A DNA stretch of 35,822 bases from the NCBI GenBank assembly GCA_013696015.1, contig JACCZI010000151.1:1-35822 (forward strand), written 5' to 3'. The notes under the pieces were generated by a model, which was given only the letters and a program-made list of their open reading frames with translations, was not told the origin of the DNA and did not search any database. The position numbers and the translations under genes are program-made. This document shows, piece by piece, positions 9,623 through 19,700 of the stretch (position 1 is its first letter; every line of letters begins with the position of its first letter). Source of the stretch: Nocardioidaceae bacterium. Lineage in GTDB: Bacteria; Actinomycetota; Actinomycetes; Propionibacteriales; Nocardioidaceae.

Positions 9623-9649
9623 TTGGCACTCTCGCATTGAGAGTGACAG
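9623..9649. promoter_or_regulatory. CIRCE operator 2 (HrcA site, right arm degenerate)
   Basis: TTGGCACTC-tcgcattga(N9)-GAGTGACAG; same N9 spacing, 7 nt downstream of operator 1. Confidence 0.8.
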
Positions 9650-9669
9650 CCAAAGGACCGGGCCGATGA

Positions 9670-11394
<1,725 letters not shown>

Positions 11395-11410
11395 GTCCGA
11401 AGCTCCACAC

Positions 11411-11454
11411 CGCGACAGGGGCGGTCCCGGTTCGCCGGGGCCGCCCCTGTCGCG
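11411..11454 (+). terminator. Strong hairpin terminator downstream of groEL
   Basis: CGCGACAGGGGCGG-T-CCCGG-TTCG-CCGGG-G-CCGCCCCTGTCGCG: 20-bp stem (one G-U) with TTCG loop; no obvious T-tract follows. Confidence 0.85.
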
Positions 11455-11472
11455 TCTCACAGGGAGGTACCG

Positions 11473-11877
11473 ATGGCTGGCGATCTCACGGCCATCCAGC
11501 AGATCCACGTCAGCGTGACCGATGTCGAAGCCTCGGTCGCCTTCTACCGCGACATCCTGGGCCTGGAGCACCTGTTCACCGTCCCCGGACGCCCGATGGC
11601 GTTCTTCGACTCCGGTGGGGTGCGGCTCTACCTCGCGGTCCCGGAGGACGAGGCGTACCGCTCGCGACCGGTGATCTACTACGCGGTGGATGACCTCGAG
11701 GCGGCGTACGCGCGGACCATCGGCCGCGGTGCGCCGTCCCTCTCGGCGCCGACAATGGTGCACCGCGACGCCGACGGCGAGCTGTGGATCGCGTTCGTGT
11801 CGGACCCGGACGGCACTCCCGTGGGGTCTCCGAGCAGCGCGCAGCATCGCCGGTGTGACGGTTTCGGTCATGGCTGA
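11473..11877 (+). CDS. VOC (glyoxalase/bleomycin resistance superfamily) protein
   Basis: IQQIHVSVTDVEASVAFYRDILGLEHLFTVPGRPMAFFDSGGVRLYLAVPE. Confidence 0.88.
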   Translation: MAGDLTAIQQIHVSVTDVEASVAFYRDILGLEHLFTVPGRPMAFFDSGGVRLYLAVPEDEAYRSRPVIYYAVDDLEAAYARTIGRGAPSLSAPTMVHRDADGELWIAFVSDPDGTPVGSPSSAQHRRCDGFGHG

Positions 11878-13000
11878 CGCTGACCACGTCCGCGAGCTGT
11901 TGCGCGCAGCACCGCTCGTCGACGGACACAACGACCTGGCCTGGGCTCACCGGGAGCTGGCCGGGTACGACCTGGCTGCGGTCGACGTTGCCCAGCCGCA
12001 GCCCCGGCTGCAGACCGACATCCCACGGCTGCGGACGGGCTGCGTCGGGGCGCAGTTCTGGTCGGTCTTCGTGCCGTGCTCGCTGAGCGGCGATGCTGCG
12101 GTTACCGCGACGCTGGAGCAGGTTTCCTTCATCCGATCCCTGGCCACCCGTTATCCAAACGACCTGCGGCTGGCCGTTTCGGCGTCGGAGGTGGAGGCCG
12201 CGGTTCGCGGTGGCCGGATCGCCTCGCTGCTCGGCATGGAGGGCGGCCACTCGATCAACGAGTCGCTCGGTGTCCTGGCGGCGATGGCCGCCCTCGGCGT
12301 CCGCTACCTGACGCTGACGCACAACGAGAACGTCGCCTGGGCCGACTCCGCCACCGACAAGCCGGTCCTGGGCGGCCTGAGCGGCTTCGGCGAGCGCGTC
12401 GTGCAGGAGATGAACAGCCTCGGCATGATTGTCGACCTCTCCCACGTCAGCGCCGACGTCATGCGCCACGCACTGCGGGTCACGCGCGCCCCGGTGATGT
12501 TCAGCCACTCCAGTGCTCGGGCAGTGTGCGACGTACCACGCAACGTGCCCGACGACGTGCTCGAGACACTGCACAGCAACGGTGGCGTGTGCATGGTCAC
12601 CTTCGTCCCCATGTTTGTGTCAACCGGCGCGGCACGCTGGTATGAGGAGTGTCAGCAGACGGCGCGCGGGTTGGGGCTCGACCAGCGCGACTTCGCCGCC
12701 CTGGACCCGGTGATGCGCGAGCGGGCCGCGACGGACCCACCGCCACCGGCGACGCTCGACGATGTCGTACGTCATGTCGAGCACGTCCGTGACGTCGCCG
12801 GTGTGGACGCGGTCGGCATCGGCGGCGACTTCGACGGCACTGTGTTCGTCACCGAAGGCCTGTCCGACGTGGCGGCGTACCCGGCATTGTTCGAGGCCCT
12901 CGCCGGGCGCGGCTGGTCCGACGTCGACCTGGGCAAGCTGGCCGGTCGCAACGCGTTGCGCGTGCTGCGCGACACCGAGGTGGCGAGTCAGGGCAGCTGA
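11870..13000 (+). CDS. Membrane dipeptidase (renal dipeptidase family, M19)
   Basis: PLVDGHNDLAWAHRE, GMEGGHSINESLG, YLTLTHNENVAWADSA, IVDLSHVSADVMRHAL, FSHSSARAVCDVPRNVPDD, GIGGDFDG; ATG inside the end of the VOC gene. Confidence 0.93.
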   Translation: MADADHVRELLRAAPLVDGHNDLAWAHRELAGYDLAAVDVAQPQPRLQTDIPRLRTGCVGAQFWSVFVPCSLSGDAAVTATLEQVSFIRSLATRYPNDLRLAVSASEVEAAVRGGRIASLLGMEGGHSINESLGVLAAMAALGVRYLTLTHNENVAWADSATDKPVLGGLSGFGERVVQEMNSLGMIVDLSHVSADVMRHALRVTRAPVMFSHSSARAVCDVPRNVPDDVLETLHSNGGVCMVTFVPMFVSTGAARWYEECQQTARGLGLDQRDFAALDPVMRERAATDPPPPATLDDVVRHVEHVRDVAGVDAVGIGGDFDGTVFVTEGLSDVAAYPALFEALAGRGWSDVDLGKLAGRNALRVLRDTEVASQGS

Positions 13001-13329
13001 CCCAATGGAGCCACGTCGACTCCGGATTCGGCGCAGACCCAGCGCGGGTCAGCTCCGAGCTCGGGGGTGATCTGCAACGAATGCTCGACCGGTCGGCCGC
13101 AGCTGGTGCACTCGGGCCACCGGCAGGCATCGTCGTAGAGCGAGTCCTGGACGTCCTGGGCGACCAGCCCAGCAACGTACTCGAAACCCTGCGCCCACTG
13201 GCTCAGCCACCAGCGCCGGCTGGTGACGGCATCCTCGAGCAATGAGACCGAACGCGCATCGGCGAGTCCCCGCACCTGCAGGTCGTGAAGCACAGCTGCT
13301 CGCGCGGTGAGAAGCGCGTCGGGTGTCAC
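12988..13329 (-). CDS. Conserved hypothetical protein with CxxC
   Basis: VTPDALLTARAAVLHDLQVRGLADARSVSLLEDAV...CRWPECTSCGRPVEHSLQ...WVCAESG; coding-like composition, 3' overlap with dipeptidase gene. Confidence 0.55.
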   Translation of the reverse strand: MTPDALLTARAAVLHDLQVRGLADARSVSLLEDAVTSRRWWLSQWAQGFEYVAGLVAQDVQDSLYDDACRWPECTSCGRPVEHSLQITPELGADPRWVCAESGVDVAPLGQLP

Positions 13330-13354
13330 ATCCTGAATTGTGGCACTCGGTGGC

Positions 13355-13360
13355 GATAAT
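13355..13360 (+). promoter_or_regulatory. Candidate -10 element (GATAAT) for a leaderless cutC transcript
   Basis: GATAAT ends 6 nt before ATG 13366; no convincing -35. Confidence 0.35.
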
Positions 13361-13365
13361 GAAGC

Positions 13366-14085
13366 ATGACCGGCGTCCTGCTGGAGGTGGCAGCGCTGCA
13401 CGCCGCTGACGCCGAAGCGGCCGATGCGGGCGGGGCCGACCGGGTCGAGCTCCTCGCCAGGCCGGACGACGGGGGTTTCAGCCCCGACCCGACCACAGTG
13501 CGCGCTGTCACCCGGGCCACCGAGGTTCCGGTACGGGTCCGGCTACGTCTCTCGGAGGGCTACAGCACTACTGCTGCAGAGGCCAGCCGGCTGATCGGGC
13601 TCGCCGAGCATTACCTGTCCCTCGGCGCCGAGGGTGTCGTGCTGGGCTTTCTGGACCGCGACCTCGAGGTGGCTGCCGACGTCACCGCACGCATCATCGC
13701 CGCCATCCCAGGTGCCCCGTGGACGTTCTCCGAGGCCGTCGACGCGGCCCTGGACACCGGGCGCGCCTGGCGTTCGCTACTGGCACTTCCCCGCCTCGAC
13801 GCGGTGCTCACCGCGGGCTCCTCGCTGGGGGTCGGACACGGCCAGGACACCTTGATCGCCTTGTCGCGTGGCGACCGGCGCATCGCCGCCCGCGTGCTCG
13901 CCGGCTCCGGGCTGAGCACGGAGCATGTGCCCTGGCTCGTGCGGGCGGGGATCCACCAGTTCCATGTCGGCCCGCAGGTCCGGCCGGGCGGCTCGTGGTC
14001 GCGCGCCCACGTCGACGCCGCACACGTGCGCGCGTGGCGACTGCTGCTCGACGACGCGGTGCAGCGCGCGACGATCGCCGGGTGA
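13366..14085 (+). CDS. cutC: CutC family protein
   Basis: LLEVAALHAADAEAADAGGADRVELLARPDDGGFSPDP...LGAEGVVLGFLDRD...LDAVLTAGSS; TIM-barrel CutC layout. Confidence 0.8.
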   Translation: MTGVLLEVAALHAADAEAADAGGADRVELLARPDDGGFSPDPTTVRAVTRATEVPVRVRLRLSEGYSTTAAEASRLIGLAEHYLSLGAEGVVLGFLDRDLEVAADVTARIIAAIPGAPWTFSEAVDAALDTGRAWRSLLALPRLDAVLTAGSSLGVGHGQDTLIALSRGDRRIAARVLAGSGLSTEHVPWLVRAGIHQFHVGPQVRPGGSWSRAHVDAAHVRAWRLLLDDAVQRATIAG

Positions 14086-14342
14086 CCGTGCTCGTAGACC
14101 CCCCGGCCTGGCCGGCCCGGGGGCGGTTGTGGTCGCACCTCGTGAGCGACACCTCGTACGAGGAGCTGCATGCGTTCGCCCGCCGGTGCCGACTTCCGGA
14201 ACGCGGATTTGACCGCGACCACTACGACGTGCCGGCCGAGCACTATCACGCCGTGGTGTCCGCCGGCGCGCTTCCGACGTCGAGTCGGGAGCTCGTCGCC
14301 CGGCTCACCGCAGCGGGACTGCGTCGCCGCCGAGCTCGCTGA
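14082..14342 (+). CDS. DUF4031 family protein
   Basis: VTVLVDPPAWPARGRLWSHLVSDTSYEELHAFARRCRLPERGFDRDHYDVPAEHYHAVVSAGA; GTG overlaps the cutC stop (GTGA). Confidence 0.8.
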   Translation: MTVLVDPPAWPARGRLWSHLVSDTSYEELHAFARRCRLPERGFDRDHYDVPAEHYHAVVSAGALPTSSRELVARLTAAGLRRRRAR

Positions 14343-14925
14343 GCTCCCGCTCCACGTTCCGCTTCGCCTGCGCGCCCCATCGACGCCGTGCCGTCTCGGT
14401 GGTGTAGATGCTCCCGCGGACCAGCTGGTGGAGGATCTGCGAGCGCGCTGCCCGGAACGCGTCGTCGGTCACATGTGCGTACTCTCGGCGCACGTCGGCG
14501 GCGTAGGCGGCGTAGCGCTGCGGCGTTGCCCCGAGAACGACCAGATCCGCATCGCACAGCACCGCACCGTCGATGTCGGAGGACCCCGGGGCATGCATCG
14601 TGGTGAGCCGGACCAGCCGGGCGACCGCGTCGCCGAGTGGTGCCGGCAGCATCGCTGTCGCCAGGACGGCCGAGCGTTCCTCGTTGTCACCGGTGCGCGG
14701 GTCGTAGACGGCGTCGTGAAACCATGCCGCCAGCCGCACGACGCGAAGGTCGCCGGCCGAGCCGGCCAGCTCGTCGACGGCGTCGAGAACCTCGAGCAGA
14801 TGCCGGTGGTCGTGGTAGAGCCGGTGGGACTCCCCGTACCGGGACAGCAGATCACGGGCCAGGTCGTCCGCATCGGGCACGACACTGCGCCAACGGTCCA
14901 GCAGCCGGGCGTACGGATCGGTCAC
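14305..14925 (-). CDS. HD-superfamily metal-dependent phosphohydrolase-like protein
   Basis: YHDHRHLLEVLDAVDEL, RLAAWFHDAVYDPRTGDNEERSA, LCDADLVVLG. Confidence 0.85.
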   Translation of the reverse strand: MTDPYARLLDRWRSVVPDADDLARDLLSRYGESHRLYHDHRHLLEVLDAVDELAGSAGDLRVVRLAAWFHDAVYDPRTGDNEERSAVLATAMLPAPLGDAVARLVRLTTMHAPGSSDIDGAVLCDADLVVLGATPQRYAAYAADVRREYAHVTDDAFRAARSQILHQLVRGSIYTTETARRRWGAQAKRNVERELSELGGDAVPLR

Positions 14926-16943
14926 ACCACCTCCTGCAGAGGATCCGGCAATGGATCCACGTGCAGCACGGTCAGCGAGGTGACCGCTCGGGTGAGGCAG
15001 ACGTAGAGGCGGCGCAACCCGATGACCTCCTCCGGCTCACCGGCCACGATCGCCGCCGGCTCACACACCACGACATGGTCGAACTCCAGGCCCTTGGCCA
15101 GCGTCGCCGGCACCAGGTCCACCCTCGCCGCGACGTCGTGGGGATCCCCGAGGACGACCGACTCGATCCCCGATGACCGCAGCCGCTCGTGATGCTCGTT
15201 CGCGTCGGCGTCGGGGACCACGAGTCCGATCGACCCCTCACGCTGCAGCAGTGCCCGAACGCACTGCGACGCGCTCAACCGGGTGTCCGCGACGTGCTGC
15301 ACCACAAGATCGCCGCGGGCCCGCCGGACCGATGTCGGCGGGTCCAGCCCGGGAGCGATCACCGGCAGCAGCGCGGCGGCAAACGCCAGCACGTCGGCCG
15401 GCACCCGGAAACCCTGCGTCAGCTCGGCCACCGGGGCACTGGGCTTGCCGAGGTGGCTCAAGGCCTGCGGCCAGGACTGGGCACCCCAAGGCGTGGTCGC
15501 CTGTGCGAGGTCACCGAGCACGGTGAGGGATCCCGTCGTGCAACGCCTCCCGACGGCGCGCAGCATCATCGCGGAGAGGTCTTGGGCCTCGTCCAGCACG
15601 ACGTGTGCGGCACTGGGTGTGCGCTCGACCACATCGGCGGCCTCGTCGATGAGCACCGCATCTCCGATGCTCCAGCGAATGCTGCGGGGCGAGCCGGGTG
15701 GCCGCGGCCAGCGCAGCAGCTCCTGTTCGGTCGTGGTCAGCACCCCTTCCGCGGCTGCTGCGAGCAGCACCGGGTCCGACAGCAGCCGGAACACCACCCG
15801 GAGTGGGTCTGTCTTGGGCCAGACCGTCGCCACGTAGTCGCGGACCGGCCGACACCGCGCCACCGTGTCCTGCACCCGGTCGTCGGGCGAGTCGCCGGCA
15901 CTCTCCATCTTGACCAGCACGGCGTTGGCCAGGCGTTGCGCCAACATCGCGCGCCCCGCGCTGTACCGGACACCGCGGGTTCGCAGCTCGGCCACAATCT
16001 CCACCACCTCGTACGCCGGCACCCGCCAGCGTCGTACGCCTCGCGGCACGACCAGCGCCTCGGTGGGCGTCTGCAGCTGCTGCCAGACGGCACGCTGCAC
16101 CACGCGCGCCATGCGGATGTCGCCCTTGAGGCGGCCGACAACGGCGCTGTCGGCGTCACGGACAGGTGTGGTTGCGGTCAGCCCCTCGACGGTGAGCTGC
16201 CGAGCGTCGATCTCACCGAGGGCAGGCAGCACGTCGGCGATGTAACGCAGGAAGGAGTCGTTCGGACCGACGACCAGCACGCCCTGTCGGGTGAGCCGAT
16301 CTCGGTGGGCGTAGAGCAGATAGGCCGCCCGGTGGAGGCCCACAGCCGTCTTGCCGGTGCCAGGAGCGCCTTGCACGCACAGCGAGTCCGCAACGTCGGC
16401 GCGGACCAGCTCGTCCTGCTCGGGCTGGATGGTGGCGACGATGTCGCGCATCGGCCCGACCCGTGGCCGCTCGATCTCGGACTCGAGGATCGTGCTGGGC
16501 GTCGCGTCTCGGGCTCCGTCGACGGCGCCCAGGTGCTCGTCCTCGAGTGCCGTCAGGTCACCGTGCGAGAAGCCGAACCGGCGCCGAAGGCCGACGCCCA
16601 TCGGCTCGGCGCGGCTGGCGCGGTAGAACGGGCGCGACATCGTGGCCCGCCAGTCGATCACCATGGGGTCGCCGCGATCGTCGGTTACGTGGCGTCGACC
16701 GATGTGGAACCGCTCCGTGGTCGCGTCGTAGTCGAGCCGACCGAAGAACAGCGGCACGTCCGGGTCGTCCTCGAGCTCCCGCATCCGCCGCCACAGCGCC
16801 GCCTTGAGGTACTCCGTCGAGACGCTGTCACCACCGTGCGCTTCCAACCCGGCGACCTTGTCCCGCATCCGGGCGAGCTGGTGACGAGACTCGCGGAGGT
16901 GGGCACGCTCGGTGTCGAGCTGTGCTTCGCGAGCTGCGGGCAC
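14922..16943 (-). CDS. HelD/HelR-type UvrD-like helicase (RNA polymerase-associated ATPase family)
   Basis: N-terminal coiled coil (AAREAQLDTERAHLRESRHQLARMRDKV), FFGRLDYD..., CVQGAPGTGKTAVGLHRAAYLLYA, VVLDEAQDLSAMMLRAV, TQGFRVPADVLAFA; GTG start 16943 preferred over 17018. Confidence 0.85.
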   Translation of the reverse strand: MPAAREAQLDTERAHLRESRHQLARMRDKVAGLEAHGGDSVSTEYLKAALWRRMRELEDDPDVPLFFGRLDYDATTERFHIGRRHVTDDRGDPMVIDWRATMSRPFYRASRAEPMGVGLRRRFGFSHGDLTALEDEHLGAVDGARDATPSTILESEIERPRVGPMRDIVATIQPEQDELVRADVADSLCVQGAPGTGKTAVGLHRAAYLLYAHRDRLTRQGVLVVGPNDSFLRYIADVLPALGEIDARQLTVEGLTATTPVRDADSAVVGRLKGDIRMARVVQRAVWQQLQTPTEALVVPRGVRRWRVPAYEVVEIVAELRTRGVRYSAGRAMLAQRLANAVLVKMESAGDSPDDRVQDTVARCRPVRDYVATVWPKTDPLRVVFRLLSDPVLLAAAAEGVLTTTEQELLRWPRPPGSPRSIRWSIGDAVLIDEAADVVERTPSAAHVVLDEAQDLSAMMLRAVGRRCTTGSLTVLGDLAQATTPWGAQSWPQALSHLGKPSAPVAELTQGFRVPADVLAFAAALLPVIAPGLDPPTSVRRARGDLVVQHVADTRLSASQCVRALLQREGSIGLVVPDADANEHHERLRSSGIESVVLGDPHDVAARVDLVPATLAKGLEFDHVVVCEPAAIVAGEPEEVIGLRRLYVCLTRAVTSLTVLHVDPLPDPLQEVV

Positions 16944-16988
16944 GCGTGGACCTCCGCTGCAGCGGTTCGAGGAGGAGGGGGCCACGAG

Positions 16989-17018
16989 ACTGTACGCGTC
17001 GCTGGCCCAGTTTGTCAC
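16989..17018 (-). promoter_or_regulatory. Predicted promoter for helD-like gene: GTGACA-N18-TACAGT
   Basis: On the minus strand, -35-like GTGACA (17018-17013), 18-nt spacer, -10-like TACAGT (16994-16989), upstream of GTG start 16943. Confidence 0.5.
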
Positions 17019-17199
17019 CGGTTAGCCGCCTCGTGGGCCTAGCCGCCACCGGATGCGGTTCGGCCATGGATTCTTGTATTGGGGCGTCCTCTCTCTAAGG
17101 ATCGAATGTGGCAAGACACATGCGCCTGCGCGACCAGACATGTCAATCCTCGCCTGACGACCACCTCCGAGAAGTCAGGTGTGCAAAGAGCCCCGCACG

Positions 17200-18834
17200 T
17201 CAGAGGTCGGTGGCGTCGACAATGGAGTAGGCGTAGCCCTGCTCAGCGAGGAATCGCTGCCGGTGCTGGGCGAAGTCTGCGTCCACCGTGTCGCGCGACA
17301 CGACGGTGTAGAACCGAGCCGGGCGGCCGTCACGCTTCGGACGCAGCAGCCGTCCGAGCCGTTGCGCCTCCTCCTGCCGGGATCCGAAGGCGCCGGAGAC
17401 CTGGATCGCCACGCTGGCTTCTGGCAGGTCGATGGAGAAGTTCGCAACCTTGCTGACGACGAGGCGCGGGATGGCTCCCTTCCGGAACTCCGCGAACAGT
17501 CGTTGCCGCTCCCGGACGGTCGTCTCGCCCTTGATCAGGGGCGAGTCGAGGCACTCGGCCAGCTCGTCGAGCTGGTCCAGGTACTGCCCGATGACCAGGG
17601 TCGGCTCGTCGGCGTGGCGGGCGACGAGCCGCTCGACCACGCGTGACTTCGCGTCGCTCGAAGATGCCAGCCGGTAGCGGTCGGCAGGCTCGGCCGTTGC
17701 GTACGCGAGCCGTTCGGAGCTGCTCAGCGTCACGCGGACCTCCACGCACTCGGCAGGGGCGATCCAGCCCTGCGCCTCGATGTCCTTCCACGGTGCGTCG
17801 AACCGCTTGGGTCCGATCAGGCTGAAGACGTCGCCCTCGCGGCCGTCCTCGCGTACTAATGTGGCCGTGAGTCCGATCCGACGGCGGGCCTGCAGGTCGG
17901 CGGTCATCCGGAAGATCGGTGCCGGCAGGAGGTGCACCTCGTCGTAGATGACCAGTCCCCAGTCACGCGCATCCAACAGCTCGAGGTGGGTGTAGACGCC
18001 CCTGCGCCGTGTGGTCATTACCTGGTAGGTCGCCACGGTGACAGGGCGGACCTCCTTGCGGGCACCGGAGTATTCACCGATCTCGTCGTCGGTCAGCGAC
18101 GTCCGGGCCAACAGCTCGTCCCGCCACTGGCGAGCGGCGACGGTGTTGGTGACCAGGATCAGTGTGGTCGAACGCGCGCGGGCCATCGCGGCCACACCGA
18201 CCAGCGTCTTGCCCGCCCCACAGGGCAGCACGACCACACCGGACCCGCCGTGCCAGAAGGACTCCGCCGCCTGTCGCTGGTACGGGCGCAGGGACCAGCC
18301 CTCCTCGCGCAGGTCGATCGGGTGTTGCTCGCCGTCCACATACCCGGCGAGGTCCTCGGCGGGCCAGCCGAGCTTGAGCAGCGCCTGCTTGAGATGTCCC
18401 CGCTCCGACGGGTGGACAGCGACGGTGTCGTCGTCGATGCGTGTGCCCAACAGCGGCGTGATGCGCTTGGCCCGCAGCACCTCCTCGAGCACCGCCCGGT
18501 CGGTGCTGATCAGCACCAGGTGGTGCTCAGGGTCTCGCTCGAGTCGCAGCCGCCCGTAGCGCGCCATCGTCTCGGCAACGTCGACCAGCAACGCGTGCGG
18601 CACGCTGAAGCGGGAGTACTCCATCAGGGTGTCGACTACCTGTTCGGCGTCATGACCGGCGGCCCGCGCGTTCCACAGTCCGAGGGGGGTCAGTCGGTAG
18701 GTGTGGACGTGCTCGGGCGAACGTTCGAGCTCGGCGAACGGCGCTATCGCGCGGCGGCAGGCATCGGCGCCCGAGTGTCCCACCTCCAGCAGCAGCGTCT
18801 TGTCCGACTGGACGATCAGCGGTCCGTCGTTCAC
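17200..18834 (-). CDS. DNA repair helicase XPB (ERCC3/Ssl2 family)
   Basis: LRPYQRQAAESFWHGGSGVVVLPCGAGKTLVGVAAM, LVIYDEVHLLPAPIFRMTADLQARRRIGLTATLVREDGRE, GSRQEEAQRLGRLLRPKRDG. Confidence 0.95.
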   Translation of the reverse strand: MNDGPLIVQSDKTLLLEVGHSGADACRRAIAPFAELERSPEHVHTYRLTPLGLWNARAAGHDAEQVVDTLMEYSRFSVPHALLVDVAETMARYGRLRLERDPEHHLVLISTDRAVLEEVLRAKRITPLLGTRIDDDTVAVHPSERGHLKQALLKLGWPAEDLAGYVDGEQHPIDLREEGWSLRPYQRQAAESFWHGGSGVVVLPCGAGKTLVGVAAMARARSTTLILVTNTVAARQWRDELLARTSLTDDEIGEYSGARKEVRPVTVATYQVMTTRRRGVYTHLELLDARDWGLVIYDEVHLLPAPIFRMTADLQARRRIGLTATLVREDGREGDVFSLIGPKRFDAPWKDIEAQGWIAPAECVEVRVTLSSSERLAYATAEPADRYRLASSSDAKSRVVERLVARHADEPTLVIGQYLDQLDELAECLDSPLIKGETTVRERQRLFAEFRKGAIPRLVVSKVANFSIDLPEASVAIQVSGAFGSRQEEAQRLGRLLRPKRDGRPARFYTVVSRDTVDADFAQHRQRFLAEQGYAYSIVDATDL

Positions 18835-19379
18835 GCGGTGCGTCCGGCGGCCGCACCGGCCTCGGCCCGGCGGCGCGCCCGGTAGGCCGCGACGTTTGCC
18901 CGCGAGGAACAGCGATCGGAGCAGTACCGGCGGGACCGGTTGGGAGAAGTGTCGACGAAGACGTCAGTGCATCCGGTGGTGGCGGAGCAGACGCCGAGGC
19001 GCGTCGGGCTGAGATCGCATACCAGGGTGGCCAGCCCGAGCAGTGACTCGGCGATGAGCAGCTCGGCGACGGAGGAGGACCTGTTGCTCACGTGCAGGTG
19101 CCAGGTCTGGGCGTCGTGACCCGCGATGTAGGGGGTGATCGGGTGCCGGTCGAGCAGGGCGTTCAGTCGCGACACCACCTCGAGTTCGTCGCTCTGAGAC
19201 GATGCCTCGAAGATCGGACGGAGGTCGCGCTGCATCCGCCGCAGTGCGATGGCGTCCCTGTCCGCGAGCTGCGGTATCAGCCACTCGCGGTCAGCCAAGA
19301 ACTCGTGGAGGTCGTCGCCGTCGTTCAGCGGTGCGTTGACGAGCATCGCGGCTCGTTCGGCGTAACGCACAAAGTCCAC
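18831..19379 (-). CDS. CGNR-type zinc finger protein (ABATE/CGNR family), variant CSSR motif
   Basis: N-terminal FVRYAERAAMLVNAPLNDGDDLHEFL..., C-terminal LGVCSATTGCTDVFVDTSPNRSRRYCSDRCSSRANVAAYRARRR; ATGA overlap with XPB start. Confidence 0.8.
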   Translation of the reverse strand: MDFVRYAERAAMLVNAPLNDGDDLHEFLADREWLIPQLADRDAIALRRMQRDLRPIFEASSQSDELEVVSRLNALLDRHPITPYIAGHDAQTWHLHVSNRSSSVAELLIAESLLGLATLVCDLSPTRLGVCSATTGCTDVFVDTSPNRSRRYCSDRCSSRANVAAYRARRRAEAGAAAGRTA

Positions 19380-19429
19380 TTGAAGATCTTACGAGCCCCT
19401 CGTGACCTGTAATAGGTAAGAGCAGCTCA

Positions 19430-19445
19430 TGTGCCTTACGTCACA
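19430..19445. promoter_or_regulatory. CRP/GlxR-like operator
   Basis: TGTGCCTTACGTCACA versus TGTGANNTANNTCACA (one mismatch), in the divergent intergenic region. Confidence 0.6.
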
Positions 19446-19527
19446 TCGGTTAGCGGTAACAGATCGATCCGCACGCCCGTTACACAACACAGTCGGTCAC
19501 AAGGACCGCAACCATGAGGAGGAAGAC

Positions 19528-19698
19528 ATGCCTACCGCCTACGAGTCTGTGGCGCGTGAGATTGGCGTGTCCCGGCGAGCCGAGGCGGATGAGGCTGCTC
19601 TTTCCGCGGCGGTTCGACTGGGGGCACGTGAGCGCCGGCTGCAGCGCCGGCTGGAGCGGGTGAACGGGCGCCTCGCCGCCCGTGCCTTCTCGCGCTGA
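19528..19698 (+). CDS. 56-aa basic small protein of unknown function
   Basis: MPTAYESVAREIGVSRRAEADEAALSAAVRLGARERRLQRRLERVNGRLAARAFSR; strong Shine-Dalgarno GAGGAGGAAG just upstream. Confidence 0.7.
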   Translation: MPTAYESVAREIGVSRRAEADEAALSAAVRLGARERRLQRRLERVNGRLAARAFSR

Positions 19699-19700
19699 TC

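Noticed and set aside
15189-17042. 617-aa plus-strand ORF opposite the HelD-like gene
   Set aside because: Antisense shadow ORF; the minus-strand frame carries all helicase motifs.
17019-17199. Rifampicin-associated element upstream of the HelD-like gene
   Set aside because: No GGGGCTTNCGNNAAGNCCCC-like inverted repeat could be found; only a generic promoter is visible.
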